From NCBI GenBank assembly GCA_963546405.1, contig CAUUNL010000036.1, positions 1 through 18,627 of the forward strand: 18,627 nucleotides of DNA. The letters are read 5' to 3'. Positions within the stretch are counted from its first letter, which is position 1. Every line of letters starts with the position of its first letter. The position numbers and the translations under genes were made by a program. This stretch comes from Abiotrophia defectiva_A (GTDB lineage: Bacteria > Bacillota > Bacilli > Lactobacillales > Aerococcaceae). Shown one piece after another: positions 1 to 6,797 of this stretch. Under the pieces are notes generated by a model, which was not told the origin of the DNA, ran no database searches, and was given only the letters and a program-made list of their open reading frames with translations.

Positions 1-34
1 TCCCATTATATCTTATATGATATAATGGGATTTT
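1..34. terminator. Perfect 12-bp hairpin at window edge, probable terminator
   Basis: Perfect inverted repeat: 1-12 pairs with 19-30 around a 6-nt loop, followed on the plus strand by TTTT. It lies directly after the stop codon of the minus-strand DUF1275 gene. It may be a bidirectional terminator shared with a convergent gene to the left. The sequence that would hold the minus-strand U-tract is outside the window, so its direction cannot be settled. Confidence 0.6.
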
Positions 35-36
35 GC

Positions 37-693
37 TTAGGCTGCTTGATGACAGTGGCGGAGGATAAAGTAATAGGTCCCCGTCAGCAGATAGGCCAGG
101 GACAAGACCAAAATCATGCTGATAGCAGAATGATTAAGCCATATATAGGTCAGGAGCCCTCCTACTAGGAAACAGGCAATGCTTGCCATGTAGAAGATAA
201 TCTTGTGGACATCTTCCTTATAGCCCCGCAAGTAACGTCCTAGCGCAAAGCCCGTATCAGTCAGGTAACCCGTAAAATGCGAACTGCGGACAATCATGCC
301 ACGATAGTAGATAAACATACCATTTTGGGTCCCCATACCGAAGGCCAAGAGATAGAGCCAGCTAGCCTGCCAGTTGAGGGCATAGCTTAAGCCCAATAAG
401 AGGCCAAAGCTAATCAACAAAACACCGTAACGGTTGCCTAGGCGGAAGGCTTTATCAGAGAATAAGAGGCCGCTTAAAATGCTCCCAGCTATAAAGGCCA
501 GCAAGGTCAAGGCCAGACGGCTGGTCGCTTCCCCATCCCCCCGTGCTAAGGCCAGTACAAGTTGGGTCAGATTGCCCGTCATATGGGTCGATGGCGTAGC
601 CACCAGCCACAGCGTCGTCACGTTGACCGCCCCCGCCAGGCTACTGAGTAAGCCAATCCAAATGGCTAGCAGGATTCCTTTAGGCTCTTTCAT
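37..693 (-). CDS. YoaK/DUF1275 family membrane protein
   Basis: Encodes a 218-residue, very hydrophobic protein with about six membrane segments. Near the N-terminus it carries the family hallmark: a first helix rich in Gly/Ala (residues 7-30) followed by a HMTGN motif at about residues 37-41. This matches the YoaK/DUF1275 family, whose biochemical role is not established, so no substrate is proposed. The length is normal for the family. The ATG at 693 is preceded by AGAGGAG with about 7 nt spacing. The gene lies 75 nt downstream of the ABC-F gene in the same direction with no convincing terminator between them. It may be partly cotranscribed but also has its own possible promoter (726-755). 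It ends just before a perfect hairpin. Confidence 0.85.
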   Translation of the reverse strand: MKEPKGILLAIWIGLLSSLAGAVNVTTLWLVATPSTHMTGNLTQLVLALARGDGEATSRLALTLLAFIAGSILSGLLFSDKAFRLGNRYGVLLISFGLLLGLSYALNWQASWLYLLAFGMGTQNGMFIYYRGMIVRSSHFTGYLTDTGFALGRYLRGYKEDVHKIIFYMASIACFLVGGLLTYIWLNHSAISMILVLSLAYLLTGTYYFILRHCHQAA

Positions 694-725
694 TGCTTTA
701 CTCCTCTCAAGTTCAATGCCTATTC

Positions 726-755
726 ATTTTATCACAAAGGCCTAACCCTCAACAA
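726..755 (-). promoter_or_regulatory. Candidate promoter of the DUF1275 gene
   Basis: On the minus strand, TAAAAT (726-731) is preceded by TG one base upstream (extended -10). TTGTTG lies at 750-755 with an 18-nt spacer. The -35 is weak, so the extended -10 carries the call. Confidence 0.4.
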
Positions 756-768
756 GGCAATTCCGCTA

Positions 769-2283
769 TTAGATCCCGGCTGGTTGCAAAGCCAAACGCC
801 GATCGCAGACCTGGTCCAGGAAGAGTTGGTCATGGGAAACCGCCAGAATGGCCCCAGGGAAGTCGCGGAAAATTTGCCTTACTTCAGCTTGAGACAAGGG
901 CGAGAAATTGCGACTAGGCTCATCCAGTAACAAGACATTGACCTCCATCAGATTCAACTTAAGCAGGAGCAACTTGGCCTGCTGGCCCCCAGACAGTTGG
1001 CTAATGGGATGACGCATCTCATCAGGGTCGAAGCGTAGGCTACCCAGATAGGTCATGAGCTTAGTCTTCTCCTCCTGACTGCCGGACTCCTGAAGAAAGT
1101 CCAGGGGCGTCTGATCCTGAGGCAGGACCTGGCGGTAATCTTGGGGCATATAGCCCAGACGAAGGCCCGGCCGGTCTGTCAGCCAGTCACGGACTTGCTT
1201 GAGCAGGGTGGATTTACCCACCCCATTGGGGCCCACTAACCCGATTTTCTCCTGGCCCCGCCACTCCAGGGTCAGGGGCTGGGTCAGAGCGCGCCCCTCT
1301 AGGCGGACCACATAGTCCGGCTCGTTGACCAGCCATTTGCTGGCGGGCAAGGGATGGGGACAAGGCAATTTGACCAGGATAGCATCTTCTTGAATGGGAA
1401 TCTCCAGCATGTCTTCAGCCTGGCGCTCCAAGCGACGACCTACAGACTTAACGTTGCGCATTTTCTTAGCTAAGAGACGACCCAAGCTAGAATCATGGGC
1501 CTGACGCAATTGATGCTGGACCTTGTCATGCATTTGCCGATGTCGGGCTTCCTGCTTGGCCTGCTCCTCCTGCTGCTTGCGGGCCAGCTGTCCCTGACGC
1601 TGGAACTGGGCCTGACGTTGATTGCGATAGGTCTCATAGTCCAGATTGACCAGATGAACCCGGCTGGCCTTGTGGTTATGAATTGTCTCAATATGCAGAA
1701 TGCGATTGGCTACTTGAGCCAGGAAGGCCTCATCATGGGAAATAAAGAGGACCGCTGCCGGCAAACTAGCCAGGGTCCGACTGAGCCAGTCCAGTGTGGC
1801 CAAGTCCAAGTCATTGGAAGGTTCATCCAAGAGCAGACAGTCCGGCTCCAAGGCCAGGGTCCGGGCCAACTGCAACTTGAGCTTCTCGCCCCCTGACAGG
1901 GTCCCCATGAGCTGCTGGCTGGTGAGCCGATCGGGGTCAAAACCTAATTGGCTGACTAGCTGATAGAAGTAGCCATAATCTATTTGCTCGGCTAGGGCCG
2001 GATCAAAACAATAAGCCTCGATGGTCAAGCCTTCATCCTGGGCTGGAAAAGTCTGGCCAATCCAGGCCGTCCGTCCAAAGGCATTAGAACAAGTGCCCGT
2101 CACCTCGACATAAGGCAGGGGCGCATCCGGCTGCCTGAGCCAGTTCAAGAGCGAAGACTTGCCGCAACCTTCTTCGCCAATCAAGGCTAGCTTGTCGCCT
2201 GGCTTCAAGTCAAAGGACAGGGAAGGAATTAAGACCTTGAGGTCTTGTTGATGGGTCATGGTAAAATTTTCAACGTGTAACAT
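769..2283 (-). CDS. ABC-F family ATPase (ribosome-acting, candidate antibiotic-protection type)
   Basis: A 504-residue soluble protein with two ABC ATPase domains and no membrane segments, the ABC-F layout. Domain 1: Walker A GEEGCGKS at 36-43, signature LSGGE at 129-133, Walker B ending LLDEPSNDLD at 151-160, and SHD at 182-184. A highly charged Gln/Arg/Lys-rich linker of about 100 residues (about 215-300) corresponds to the arm that in characterised ABC-F proteins reaches the ribosomal P-site tRNA. Domain 2: Walker A GPNGVGKST at 351-359, LSGGQ at 430-434, Walker B LLLDEPSRNFSPLS at 451-464, and SHD at 483-485. ABC-F proteins act on stalled or drug-bound ribosomes; several confer resistance to 50S-targeting drugs. 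Which subgroup this belongs to is not resolved here. The ATG at 2283 has an AGGAGG at good spacing. Expression is probably controlled by the long leader at 2284-2530 described separately, which is typical of inducible drug-responsive members. Confidence 0.9.
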   Translation of the reverse strand: MLHVENFTMTHQQDLKVLIPSLSFDLKPGDKLALIGEEGCGKSSLLNWLRQPDAPLPYVEVTGTCSNAFGRTAWIGQTFPAQDEGLTIEAYCFDPALAEQIDYGYFYQLVSQLGFDPDRLTSQQLMGTLSGGEKLKLQLARTLALEPDCLLLDEPSNDLDLATLDWLSRTLASLPAAVLFISHDEAFLAQVANRILHIETIHNHKASRVHLVNLDYETYRNQRQAQFQRQGQLARKQQEEQAKQEARHRQMHDKVQHQLRQAHDSSLGRLLAKKMRNVKSVGRRLERQAEDMLEIPIQEDAILVKLPCPHPLPASKWLVNEPDYVVRLEGRALTQPLTLEWRGQEKIGLVGPNGVGKSTLLKQVRDWLTDRPGLRLGYMPQDYRQVLPQDQTPLDFLQESGSQEEKTKLMTYLGSLRFDPDEMRHPISQLSGGQQAKLLLLKLNLMEVNVLLLDEPSRNFSPLSQAEVRQIFRDFPGAILAVSHDQLFLDQVCDRRLALQPAGI

Positions 2284-2303
2284 CTGCTACCTCCTATATA
2301 AAG

Positions 2304-2335
2304 AGGGACCGATGCCCTATCTAGCGTCGGTCCCT
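2304..2335 (-). terminator. Attenuator-like hairpin before the ABC-F gene
   Basis: A 9-bp perfect stem (2327-2335 with 2304-2312) around a 14-nt loop. On the minus strand it is followed by CUUUAUAU and, 8 nt later, by the AGGAGG of the ABC-F gene. The U-tract is short and interrupted, so termination may be partial, or the stem may act by hindering ribosome loading. Its 5' arm lies inside the last codons of the upstream 43-codon ORF, whose stop codon falls in the loop. A translating ribosome would therefore prevent it from folding. Confidence 0.6.
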
Positions 2336-2448
2336 GTTTGGAAGCAAATGGATGAAGCCAAAGAAAGAGTCTGCGCCCTCATATAAGCTGCGCCTGCCCT
2401 AGCTGCTTGTACCTCTTCACTAAAATTGACCGCACTAAATAAAGCCAT
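2317..2448 (-). CDS. Leader ORF 2 (43 codons) upstream of the ABC-F gene
   Basis: A small reading frame starting with ATG at 2448, preceded by AAAGGA (spacing about 5), and ending with TAG at 2317-2319. The predicted product begins MALFSAVNF and ends TGTDAR; I recognise no family. Its start codon and half of its Shine-Dalgarno sit in the 11-nt loop of a strong hairpin (2419-2482). Its last codons overlap the 5' arm of the attenuator-like hairpin at 2304-2335. This placement suggests a regulatory leader peptide whose translation, more than its product, matters. It may also be a chance frame, since no conservation could be tested. Confidence 0.5.
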   Translation of the reverse strand: MALFSAVNFSEEVQAARAGAAYMRAQTLSLASSICFQTGTDAR

Positions 2449-2482
2449 CTTGATCCTTTATTTAGTAATTGACAATTTTAGT
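2419..2482 (-). promoter_or_regulatory. Two-part leader hairpin holding the leader-ORF 2 start in its loop
   Basis: On the minus-strand RNA an outer 10-bp stem (2473-2482 with 2419-2428) and an inner 11-bp stem (2456-2466 with 2434-2444) are separated by a 5/6-nt internal loop. The apical loop (2445-2455) contains the ATG of leader ORF 2. The outer 5' arm begins within the last sense codon and stop codon of the upstream mini-ORF. Both stems are perfect, so chance is unlikely even though they are AT-rich. Confidence 0.75.
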
Positions 2483-2498
2483 TAACTTTCATCGGCAC
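2478..2498 (-). CDS. Leader mini-ORF (4-6 codons) of the ABC-F gene
   Basis: A very strong Shine-Dalgarno AAGGAGGT at 2503-2510 is followed by a tiny frame. GTG at 2498 (spacing 5 from AGGAGG) gives MPMKVN, or ATG at 2492 (spacing 11) gives MKVN. Both end at TAA 2478-2480. Nothing else in the leader explains so strong a ribosome binding site. The stop codon lies in the 5' arm of the following hairpin, so a ribosome held on this ORF would keep that arm single-stranded. Short ORFs of this kind are known to control inducible antibiotic-resistance genes by drug-dependent ribosome stalling. Confidence 0.6.
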   Translation of the reverse strand: MPMKVN

Positions 2499-2524
2499 AA
2501 GTACCTCCTTGGTGAATTACCTTT

Positions 2525-2553
2525 AGTATACGCTTACTTGGTGAGGAATGCAA
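2525..2553 (-). promoter_or_regulatory. Promoter of the ABC-F leader transcript
   Basis: TTGCAT (2548-2553), a 17-nt spacer and TATACT (2525-2530) on the minus strand: a near-consensus vegetative promoter. The expected start is near 2518, which gives a leader of about 235 nt before the ABC-F start codon. It lies just downstream of the CsbD terminator, so the ABC-F unit is transcriptionally separate. Confidence 0.8.
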
Positions 2554-2589
2554 GTCATTTATTAACCTAGCCTCTCTTCCTCCAAGCAC

Positions 2590-2619
2590 AAAAAAAGCAC
2601 CCCTAGACTTGAGGGGTAC
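2590..2619 (-). terminator. Terminator of the CsbD-like gene
   Basis: On the minus strand an 8-bp stem (2612-2619 with 2597-2604, one G-U pair) with a 7-nt loop is followed by seven U. It sits 29 nt past the CsbD stop codon. Confidence 0.85.
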
Positions 2620-2647
2620 TGGTGATGCTAAGCTTGTTTTACTTGGA

Positions 2648-2839
2648 TTATTTGCCCAAGGAATTTTTGATGCCTTCCACTGCACCTTTGGCAGCTTCAG
2701 CCACGTCATGAGCCACTTCTTTGACTTTACTAACTGCGCCTTCTACGACGCCTTCAGTTTCAAGGCCTTTGTCGCCAGTTACTTTACCTGCAACTTCCTT
2801 GACTTTGCCAGCAGCTTGGTCGAGTTTATCTTCTAACAT
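2648..2839 (-). CDS. CsbD-like small stress protein
   Basis: A 63-residue, Lys/Glu/Ala/Val-rich hydrophilic protein without Cys, Trp or membrane segments. The N-terminal pattern KLDQAAGKVKEVAGKVTGD followed by a 'GLETEG' segment matches the CsbD family, abundant small proteins of general stress regulons in Firmicutes. Its second half is a further amphipathic AVSKVKEVAHDVAEAAKG-like helix, somewhat longer and more repetitive than minimal CsbD. The molecular function of CsbD is unknown. The ATG at 2839 has AAAGGAGG at a spacing of about 8. It is monocistronic, enclosed by the terminator of the upstream GNAT gene and its own terminator. I could not place a convincing sigma-A or sigma-B type promoter in the 80 nt upstream. 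Confidence 0.85.
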   Translation of the reverse strand: MLEDKLDQAAGKVKEVAGKVTGDKGLETEGVVEGAVSKVKEVAHDVAEAAKGAVEGIKNSLGK

Positions 2840-2920
2840 CTCAGTCCCCTCCTTTCTACTATGATAACTTCAGTCTACCACGTTAAGGTCCCCAGTACGA
2901 ATTATTTGCCTAGCCAAAGC

Positions 2921-2954
2921 AAATAAAAAGAGACTAGGACAGCGTCCTAATCTC
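2921..2954 (-). terminator. Terminator of the thrC-GNAT unit
   Basis: On the minus strand an 11-bp stem with one U-G pair (2944-2954 with 2930-2940) and a 3-nt loop is followed by UUUUU. The stem includes the stop codon of the GNAT gene. Confidence 0.9.
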
Positions 2955-3369
2955 CTTGATTGGCGATAAATCCCGTTAGCTGGGCCTGGGCAAAGCCCAC
3001 TAGGCCGCGGCGGTCATACCATTCCCGGACAGACTGGTTCCAAGGCGTAGTGTCCGTCACCAGGAAGACCTGGCGATAGTCTTGGCTGGCTTCCTGAATT
3101 CGATTCAGCAATTGTCGGCCTATGCCCTGCTTCTGATAAGCTGGCAGAACTAAGAGGTCTTGGATTAAGGCTACATAGTGGCCATCGCCCACTGTACGGA
3201 CTAGCCCCACTAACTGATCCTGGTCCCAGGCGCTAATGACATCTTGAGAAGCCGCCAGCATCTGACCCAGGTCAGATACCTGGTCTAGGTAGGCAGTCCA
3301 ACCGACTGCCTGATAGAGTGGTCGCAACTGGACATCAGCAATCTCCTTATCATGACGATAATTGATCAT
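2947..3369 (-). CDS. GNAT family N-acetyltransferase
   Basis: A 140-residue single-domain GNAT protein. The acetyl-CoA binding motif A is visible as LLVLPAYQKQGIGRQLL, with the Q/R-x-x-G-x-G/A loop QKQGIG. Downstream are a typical strand ending FLVTDTTPWNQ and a WYDRRGL segment near the C-terminus. The substrate is unknown; this short architecture is common among uncharacterised acyltransferases. The reading frame extends to a GTG at 3378, but the AGAGGG Shine-Dalgarno abuts that GTG and lies 8 nt before the ATG at 3369, so the ATG is taken as the start. It begins 32 nt after thrC with no terminator between, so it is probably cotranscribed with thrC, and the unit ends at a strong terminator. 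No functional link to threonine synthesis is evident. Confidence 0.88.
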   Translation of the reverse strand: MINYRHDKEIADVQLRPLYQAVGWTAYLDQVSDLGQMLAASQDVISAWDQDQLVGLVRTVGDGHYVALIQDLLVLPAYQKQGIGRQLLNRIQEASQDYRQVFLVTDTTPWNQSVREWYDRRGLVGFAQAQLTGFIANQGD

Positions 3370-3401
3370 CTTGAGCACCCTCTTTCTTAGGAATTTGACG
3401 A

Positions 3402-4892
3402 TTAGAGCCCCAACTTAGCCAGAATGCTGGCCTTCATACCGGCTACATCTACCACTTCATTATGACGGATTTGGGCTTCTTTGACTTCGAGAACGGCCGC
3501 AGGTTGTGGTACGCCAGAGATAGCTTCCAATTGGTCCACCAGGGTCAGGTCATCCACCTCAGGGTCTAAGTCCTGGAAGGACTGCATGACAGAGCGTGGG
3601 AACTTGTAAGGGCTGGCGGTCGAAGCGATTAAGGTTGGCGTGTTGTCGCCTGTTTCCTGACGGTAGTCGCTGTAAACCGAAGTGGCCACTGCCGTATGAG
3701 GATCTAAGACATAGCCGGTCGCTTCGTAGACGGCCTTAATGCTGGCTTCGATTTGGCCCTCATCGGCGTAACCGCCATAGAAATCAGCATAAGTTGCCTG
3801 CATTTGAGGCGTCACTTGGTAGTGACCTTGGTCCACTAATTGCTTCATATAAGCAGCCGTTTGGGTCGCATCATTACCGGTCGCATGGTAAATCAAGCGC
3901 TCCAGGTTGCTAGAAATGAGAATATCCATGGATGGTGAGTTGGTCACATAGAAAGGACGTTGACGGTCGTAGACGCCCGTCTTGAAGAAGTCGGTTAAGA
4001 CATTGTTCTTGTTAGAGGCACAGATGAAGGTCTTGATTGGCAAGCCCATTTGACGAGCATAGTAGGCCGCCAGAATGTTCCCGAAGTTACCAGTTGGCAC
4101 ATCCACATTGATAGCGTCGCCGAGGGCAATGACGCCTTGGCTCACCAGTTGCAAGTAAGCAAAGACATAGTAGGCCACTTGCGGAATGAGACGACCGATG
4201 TTAATAGAGTTGGCACTTGAGAATTGGTAGCCAGCCGCCGCAATTTGTTCGTTAAGGGCTTGGTCCCCGAAGAGGGCCTTGACTTGGCTTTGGGCATCAT
4301 CGAAGTTGCTGGTAATGCCGACTACATAGGTGTTGTCACCCTTCTGTGTCAGCATTTGCAGTTCTTGGATATGGCTGACACCGCCCTTAGGATAGAAGAC
4401 CACAATCTTAGTGCCGGGCACATCGGCAAAGCCAGCCATGGCCGCCTTACCAGTATCGCCAGAGGTGGCAGTCAGGATGACGATTTCCTTGTCAGAGCCT
4501 TGTTTCTTAGCAGAAGTGGTCATGAGATAAGGTAGGATGGACAGAGCCATATCCTTGAAGGCGATGGTCTGGCCGTGGAAGAGCTCCAGATAGTAAGCAT
4601 CCCCCACCTTCTTAACTGGGGTCAATTCTGGCGTGTCGAACTTGTCGCTGTTATAGGCCCCATCGATGCAGGCCTGTAATTCTTCCTGGCTGAAGTCATC
4701 AAAATAAGCCTGCATGACGGTAAAGGCAACCTCCTGATAGGACTTGCCCACTAGATCAGCCAGAGGGACTGGCAACTTAGGATGGGACACCGGCACATAG
4801 AGGCCCCCGTCTTCCGCAATCCCCTTGAGGATGGCTTGAGAAGCGGTGACACGGTTTTCTGGGTTACGAGTACTTTGGTAATATAAGGTCAT
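3402..4892 (-). CDS. thrC: Threonine synthase
   Basis: Converts O-phospho-L-homoserine to L-threonine and phosphate using pyridoxal phosphate, the last step of threonine synthesis in the cytoplasm. The 496-residue length fits the longer form of the enzyme found in many bacteria and fungi. Visible motifs are the N-terminal YYQSTRNP and GGLYVP segment, the PLP lysine region FHGQTIAFKD (Lys113), the phosphate-binding TATSGDTGKAA at 141-151, and the substrate region SSANSINIGRL. The ATG at 4892 has GAGGGAA upstream. The promoter at 4932-4961 is strong. hom and thrB are not adjacent, so the pathway is split in this genome or partly absent. A GNAT gene follows closely. The divergent neighbour azlCD exports branched-chain amino acids, whose isoleucine branch starts from threonine. 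Confidence 0.97.
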   Translation of the reverse strand: MTLYYQSTRNPENRVTASQAILKGIAEDGGLYVPVSHPKLPVPLADLVGKSYQEVAFTVMQAYFDDFSQEELQACIDGAYNSDKFDTPELTPVKKVGDAYYLELFHGQTIAFKDMALSILPYLMTTSAKKQGSDKEIVILTATSGDTGKAAMAGFADVPGTKIVVFYPKGGVSHIQELQMLTQKGDNTYVVGITSNFDDAQSQVKALFGDQALNEQIAAAGYQFSSANSINIGRLIPQVAYYVFAYLQLVSQGVIALGDAINVDVPTGNFGNILAAYYARQMGLPIKTFICASNKNNVLTDFFKTGVYDRQRPFYVTNSPSMDILISSNLERLIYHATGNDATQTAAYMKQLVDQGHYQVTPQMQATYADFYGGYADEGQIEASIKAVYEATGYVLDPHTAVATSVYSDYRQETGDNTPTLIASTASPYKFPRSVMQSFQDLDPEVDDLTLVDQLEAISGVPQPAAVLEVKEAQIRHNEVVDVAGMKASILAKLGL

Positions 4893-4931
4893 GGTGACTT
4901 CCCTCTTTTCACGTTAAATCTTCACTTGGAC

Positions 4932-4961
4932 ATTATACCATAAGTCAGGTGGACTTGACAG
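4932..4961 (-). promoter_or_regulatory. thrC promoter
   Basis: Consensus TATAAT (4932-4937, minus strand) with an extended -10 TGG directly upstream, and CTGTCA (4956-4961) at an 18-nt spacer. The -35 occupies almost the same base pairs as the -35 of the opposite azlC promoter. Confidence 0.8.
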
Positions 4962-4983
4962 GGGCAAGGAAGGCAATTAGAAT
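4955..4983 (+). promoter_or_regulatory. azlCD promoter
   Basis: Perfect TTGACA (4955-4960), a 17-nt spacer and TAGAAT (4978-4983), expected start near 4990, giving a short leader of about 23 nt. Its -35 overlaps the thrC -35 on the other strand by five base pairs. Confidence 0.85.
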
Positions 4984-5012
4984 AGGACTATTAACGATGC
5001 CGAGGTGAATCT

Positions 5013-5714
5013 ATGAAACGCGCACTCTCCTATGTCTTCCCTAAGACCATCCCTATTATGACAGGCTTTCTCTTCCTAGGTTTCTCCCTGGGCATGCTGG
5101 CCGTCAGCAAGGGCTTCCCACCCTACTTGCCGGTCTTAATGGCCCTCTTTATTTTCGCTGGCTCCATGGAGTTTGTCACCTTGCAGCTCTTGCTCGCTGC
5201 CTTCAACCCGCTCCAGGCCTTGCTCTTGACCCTCATGGTCAATGCCCGCCATCTCTTCTATGGCCTGGCCATGTTGGACAAATACCACCATCTGGGCTGG
5301 CAGCAGCCCTATCTGATCTTCGGCATGTGTGATGAGTCCTTCTCTATTAATGTGACCCTAGACCTACCGCAAGACCTTGACCGAGGCTGGGCCTACTTCC
5401 ATGTAACCTGGCTCAACCAACTCTACTGGGTCTGCGCGACAGCCCTGGGGGCATTTATTGGGCCCTATCTGCCCATTAATGTCAAGGGCATGGACTTCGT
5501 CCTCAATGCCCTCTTCATTGTCTTGCTGATTGAACAATGGCGTTCCCACCGCCAACACTCCGCTGCCTTTATCGGCTTAGGCTCATCTGTCCTCTGTTTG
5601 GTCCTTTTCGGACCGGAAAACTTTATGATTCCGGCCATGATCCTCATGTTAGTGCTCTTTGGCTACCGCTACTGGCAGCAGAAGAAGCGGCCAGACCAGG
5701 AGGTGAGCGCATGA
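5013..5714 (+). CDS. azlC: AzlC family branched-chain amino acid exporter, large subunit
   Basis: A 233-residue integral membrane protein with a short charged N-terminus, a conserved-looking first segment (FPKTIPIMTGFLFLGFSLGM) and several further hydrophobic helices. With the overlapping small membrane protein it forms the two-component AzlCD family, known for export of branched-chain amino acids and analogues in Bacillus subtilis and relatives. The exact substrate here is inferred from family only. The ATG at 5013 has GAGGTG at suitable spacing. The C-terminal tail is polar (QQKKRPDQE) and its TGA overlaps the azlD start as ATGA, typical of translational coupling in this family. No lrp-like regulator gene (azlB) is next to it. 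Confidence 0.9.
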   Translation: MKRALSYVFPKTIPIMTGFLFLGFSLGMLAVSKGFPPYLPVLMALFIFAGSMEFVTLQLLLAAFNPLQALLLTLMVNARHLFYGLAMLDKYHHLGWQQPYLIFGMCDESFSINVTLDLPQDLDRGWAYFHVTWLNQLYWVCATALGAFIGPYLPINVKGMDFVLNALFIVLLIEQWRSHRQHSAAFIGLGSSVLCLVLFGPENFMIPAMILMLVLFGYRYWQQKKRPDQEVSA

Positions 5715-6037
5715 CCCCTTGGCAGCAAGCCATTACCATCGCCCTCATCGTCTTAGGAACGGTGTTGACCCGTTTTCTGGCCTTCTGGATCTTCCCGGCT
5801 CACAAGCAGCCACCCGCCTTCGTTAGCTACTTAGGCCAGGTGCTGCCCACTGCCGTCATGGGACTCCTAGTCGTCTATGCCTTCCGCCATCTCAGCCCCA
5901 GTCTGCCCCAGGACAGTCTGCTCATGATTGGCGCGGCCCTTACTACGGCTGTCTGCCACCTGTGGAAACGCAACTTCCTCCTTAGCATCGCGCTAGGAAC
6001 CGCCGTCTATATGATGGGCTTACATTTATTAGGATAA
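5711..6037 (+). CDS. azlD: AzlD family small membrane subunit
   Basis: A 108-residue protein with about four membrane helices, starting MTPWQQAITIALIVLGT and ending in the second half with LIGAALTTAVCHLWKRN-type segments, as in AzlD. It is the small partner of AzlC in branched-chain amino acid export. The longer open frame reaching back to 5537 is a shadow inside azlC: ATG 5711 has AGGAGG at 5698-5703 with 7-nt spacing and overlaps the azlC stop by four bases. The length matches the family (about 100-110 residues). Transcription ends in the strong hairpin that follows immediately. Confidence 0.9.
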   Translation: MTPWQQAITIALIVLGTVLTRFLAFWIFPAHKQPPAFVSYLGQVLPTAVMGLLVVYAFRHLSPSLPQDSLLMIGAALTTAVCHLWKRNFLLSIALGTAVYMMGLHLLG

Positions 6038-6075
6038 GAAAAACGAGCTAGGAAACATCCTAGCTCGTTTTTCTT
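6036..6075. terminator. Perfect 18-bp bidirectional terminator between azlD and the ZIP-like gene
   Basis: Arms 6036-6053 and 6058-6075 are perfectly complementary around a 4-nt loop (AACA). A runs on the left and T runs on the right allow termination in both directions. It separates the convergent azlCD and deacetylase/ZIP-like units. Confidence 0.95.
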
Positions 6076-6083
6076 ATATTCAA

Positions 6084-6797
6084 TTATACCAGCACATTCA
6101 AGAGACCCATAAGTCCCATGCCTAGAAAGACGGCATAGGGAATGATTGGGCGCTTAGCCTGGCGGACCACCTCCTGATAGAGGTCCACAAAAGCCACATA
6201 GAAGAGATAGCCAGCCATGAGTTGATTGAAGACGGCTAGGCTAATTAAGGAGCCCATGCCCTCGATTAGGACAAAGCCTAGGCCTAGCCCGGCCAAGTTA
6301 CCAAGCACCAACCAGAGCCAGGTACCGGCTTTGGCAGGACGGCTTAATTCCCGTATGGTCATGGCCTCTACTAAGGCGTGCGGCGCTGTCAGGAAGAGAT
6401 AGGCTGTCCCCAACCAGGGATTAACCCGGCAGAGGCTATAAATCAGCACCCCTTCCAGCATATTTTGGAGGGTGAAGGCCCCTAGACGCAGGCGCCCGCT
6501 CGGTGCCCAGCCAACAAAGGAATGCAGGCCTGACATGAGGATAACTGGGGTAAAGAAGAGAATAAGGCTAAACAAAGTGGCCATGCGGAAACCCAAAATC
6601 CCCATCAGGGTGGGCTGGGTAGAAGGCAATAAATCGAAGAAGACTAATTCTAGCCAGATGCCACAGGTCAACAAGAGTAGTTGGCTGCGAACCCAAGGCC
6701 GCGCCCCTAACTTAGGGCCTAAGTGCCAGCCCCAAAAGGTGGCCAAAGCATAGGCGGTCATACCCAAACCTAAGCCTAGCCAAGCAAGTGAACTCAT
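6084..6797 (-). CDS. Divergent ZIP-like integral membrane protein
   Basis: A 237-residue protein with roughly eight hydrophobic segments. I read it as a distant ZIP (SLC39-like) relative. The pattern of a helix with N-x-x-E-G (LQNMLEGVLIY, residues 110-120), then a helix with H-x-x-x-E (APHALVEAMTI, 138-148), resembles the paired metal-binding helices HNxPEG and HExxxE of ZIP transporters. An earlier FFDLLP (53-58) resembles ZIP helix 2. Several canonical metal ligands are replaced, so transport of Zn, Mn or Fe is not established. The ATG at 6797 overlaps the TGA of the upstream deacetylase by four bases, so the two are translationally coupled. The ribosome binding site (GGGGTG) is weak, consistent with coupling. 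Alternative: an uncharacterised membrane protein with accidental similarity. Confidence 0.6.
   Translation of the reverse strand: MSSLAWLGLGLGMTAYALATFWGWHLGPKLGARPWVRSQLLLLTCGIWLELVFFDLLPSTQPTLMGILGFRMATLFSLILFFTPVILMSGLHSFVGWAPSGRLRLGAFTLQNMLEGVLIYSLCRVNPWLGTAYLFLTAPHALVEAMTIRELSRPAKAGTWLWLVLGNLAGLGLGFVLIEGMGSLISLAVFNQLMAGYLFYVAFVDLYQEVVRQAKRPIIPYAVFLGMGLMGLLNVLV

Noticed and set aside
1495..1896. A 133-codon plus-strand frame opposite the ABC-F gene
   Set aside because: It is a mirror of the ABC-F codons (Leu/Gln-rich antisense), without ribosome binding site or family match.
2482..2709. A 75-codon minus-strand frame running through the CsbD terminator, the ABC-F promoter and the mini-ORF region
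   Set aside because: It crosses a strong terminator and promoter, overlaps the csbD-like gene in another frame, has no ribosome binding site and no recognisable composition.
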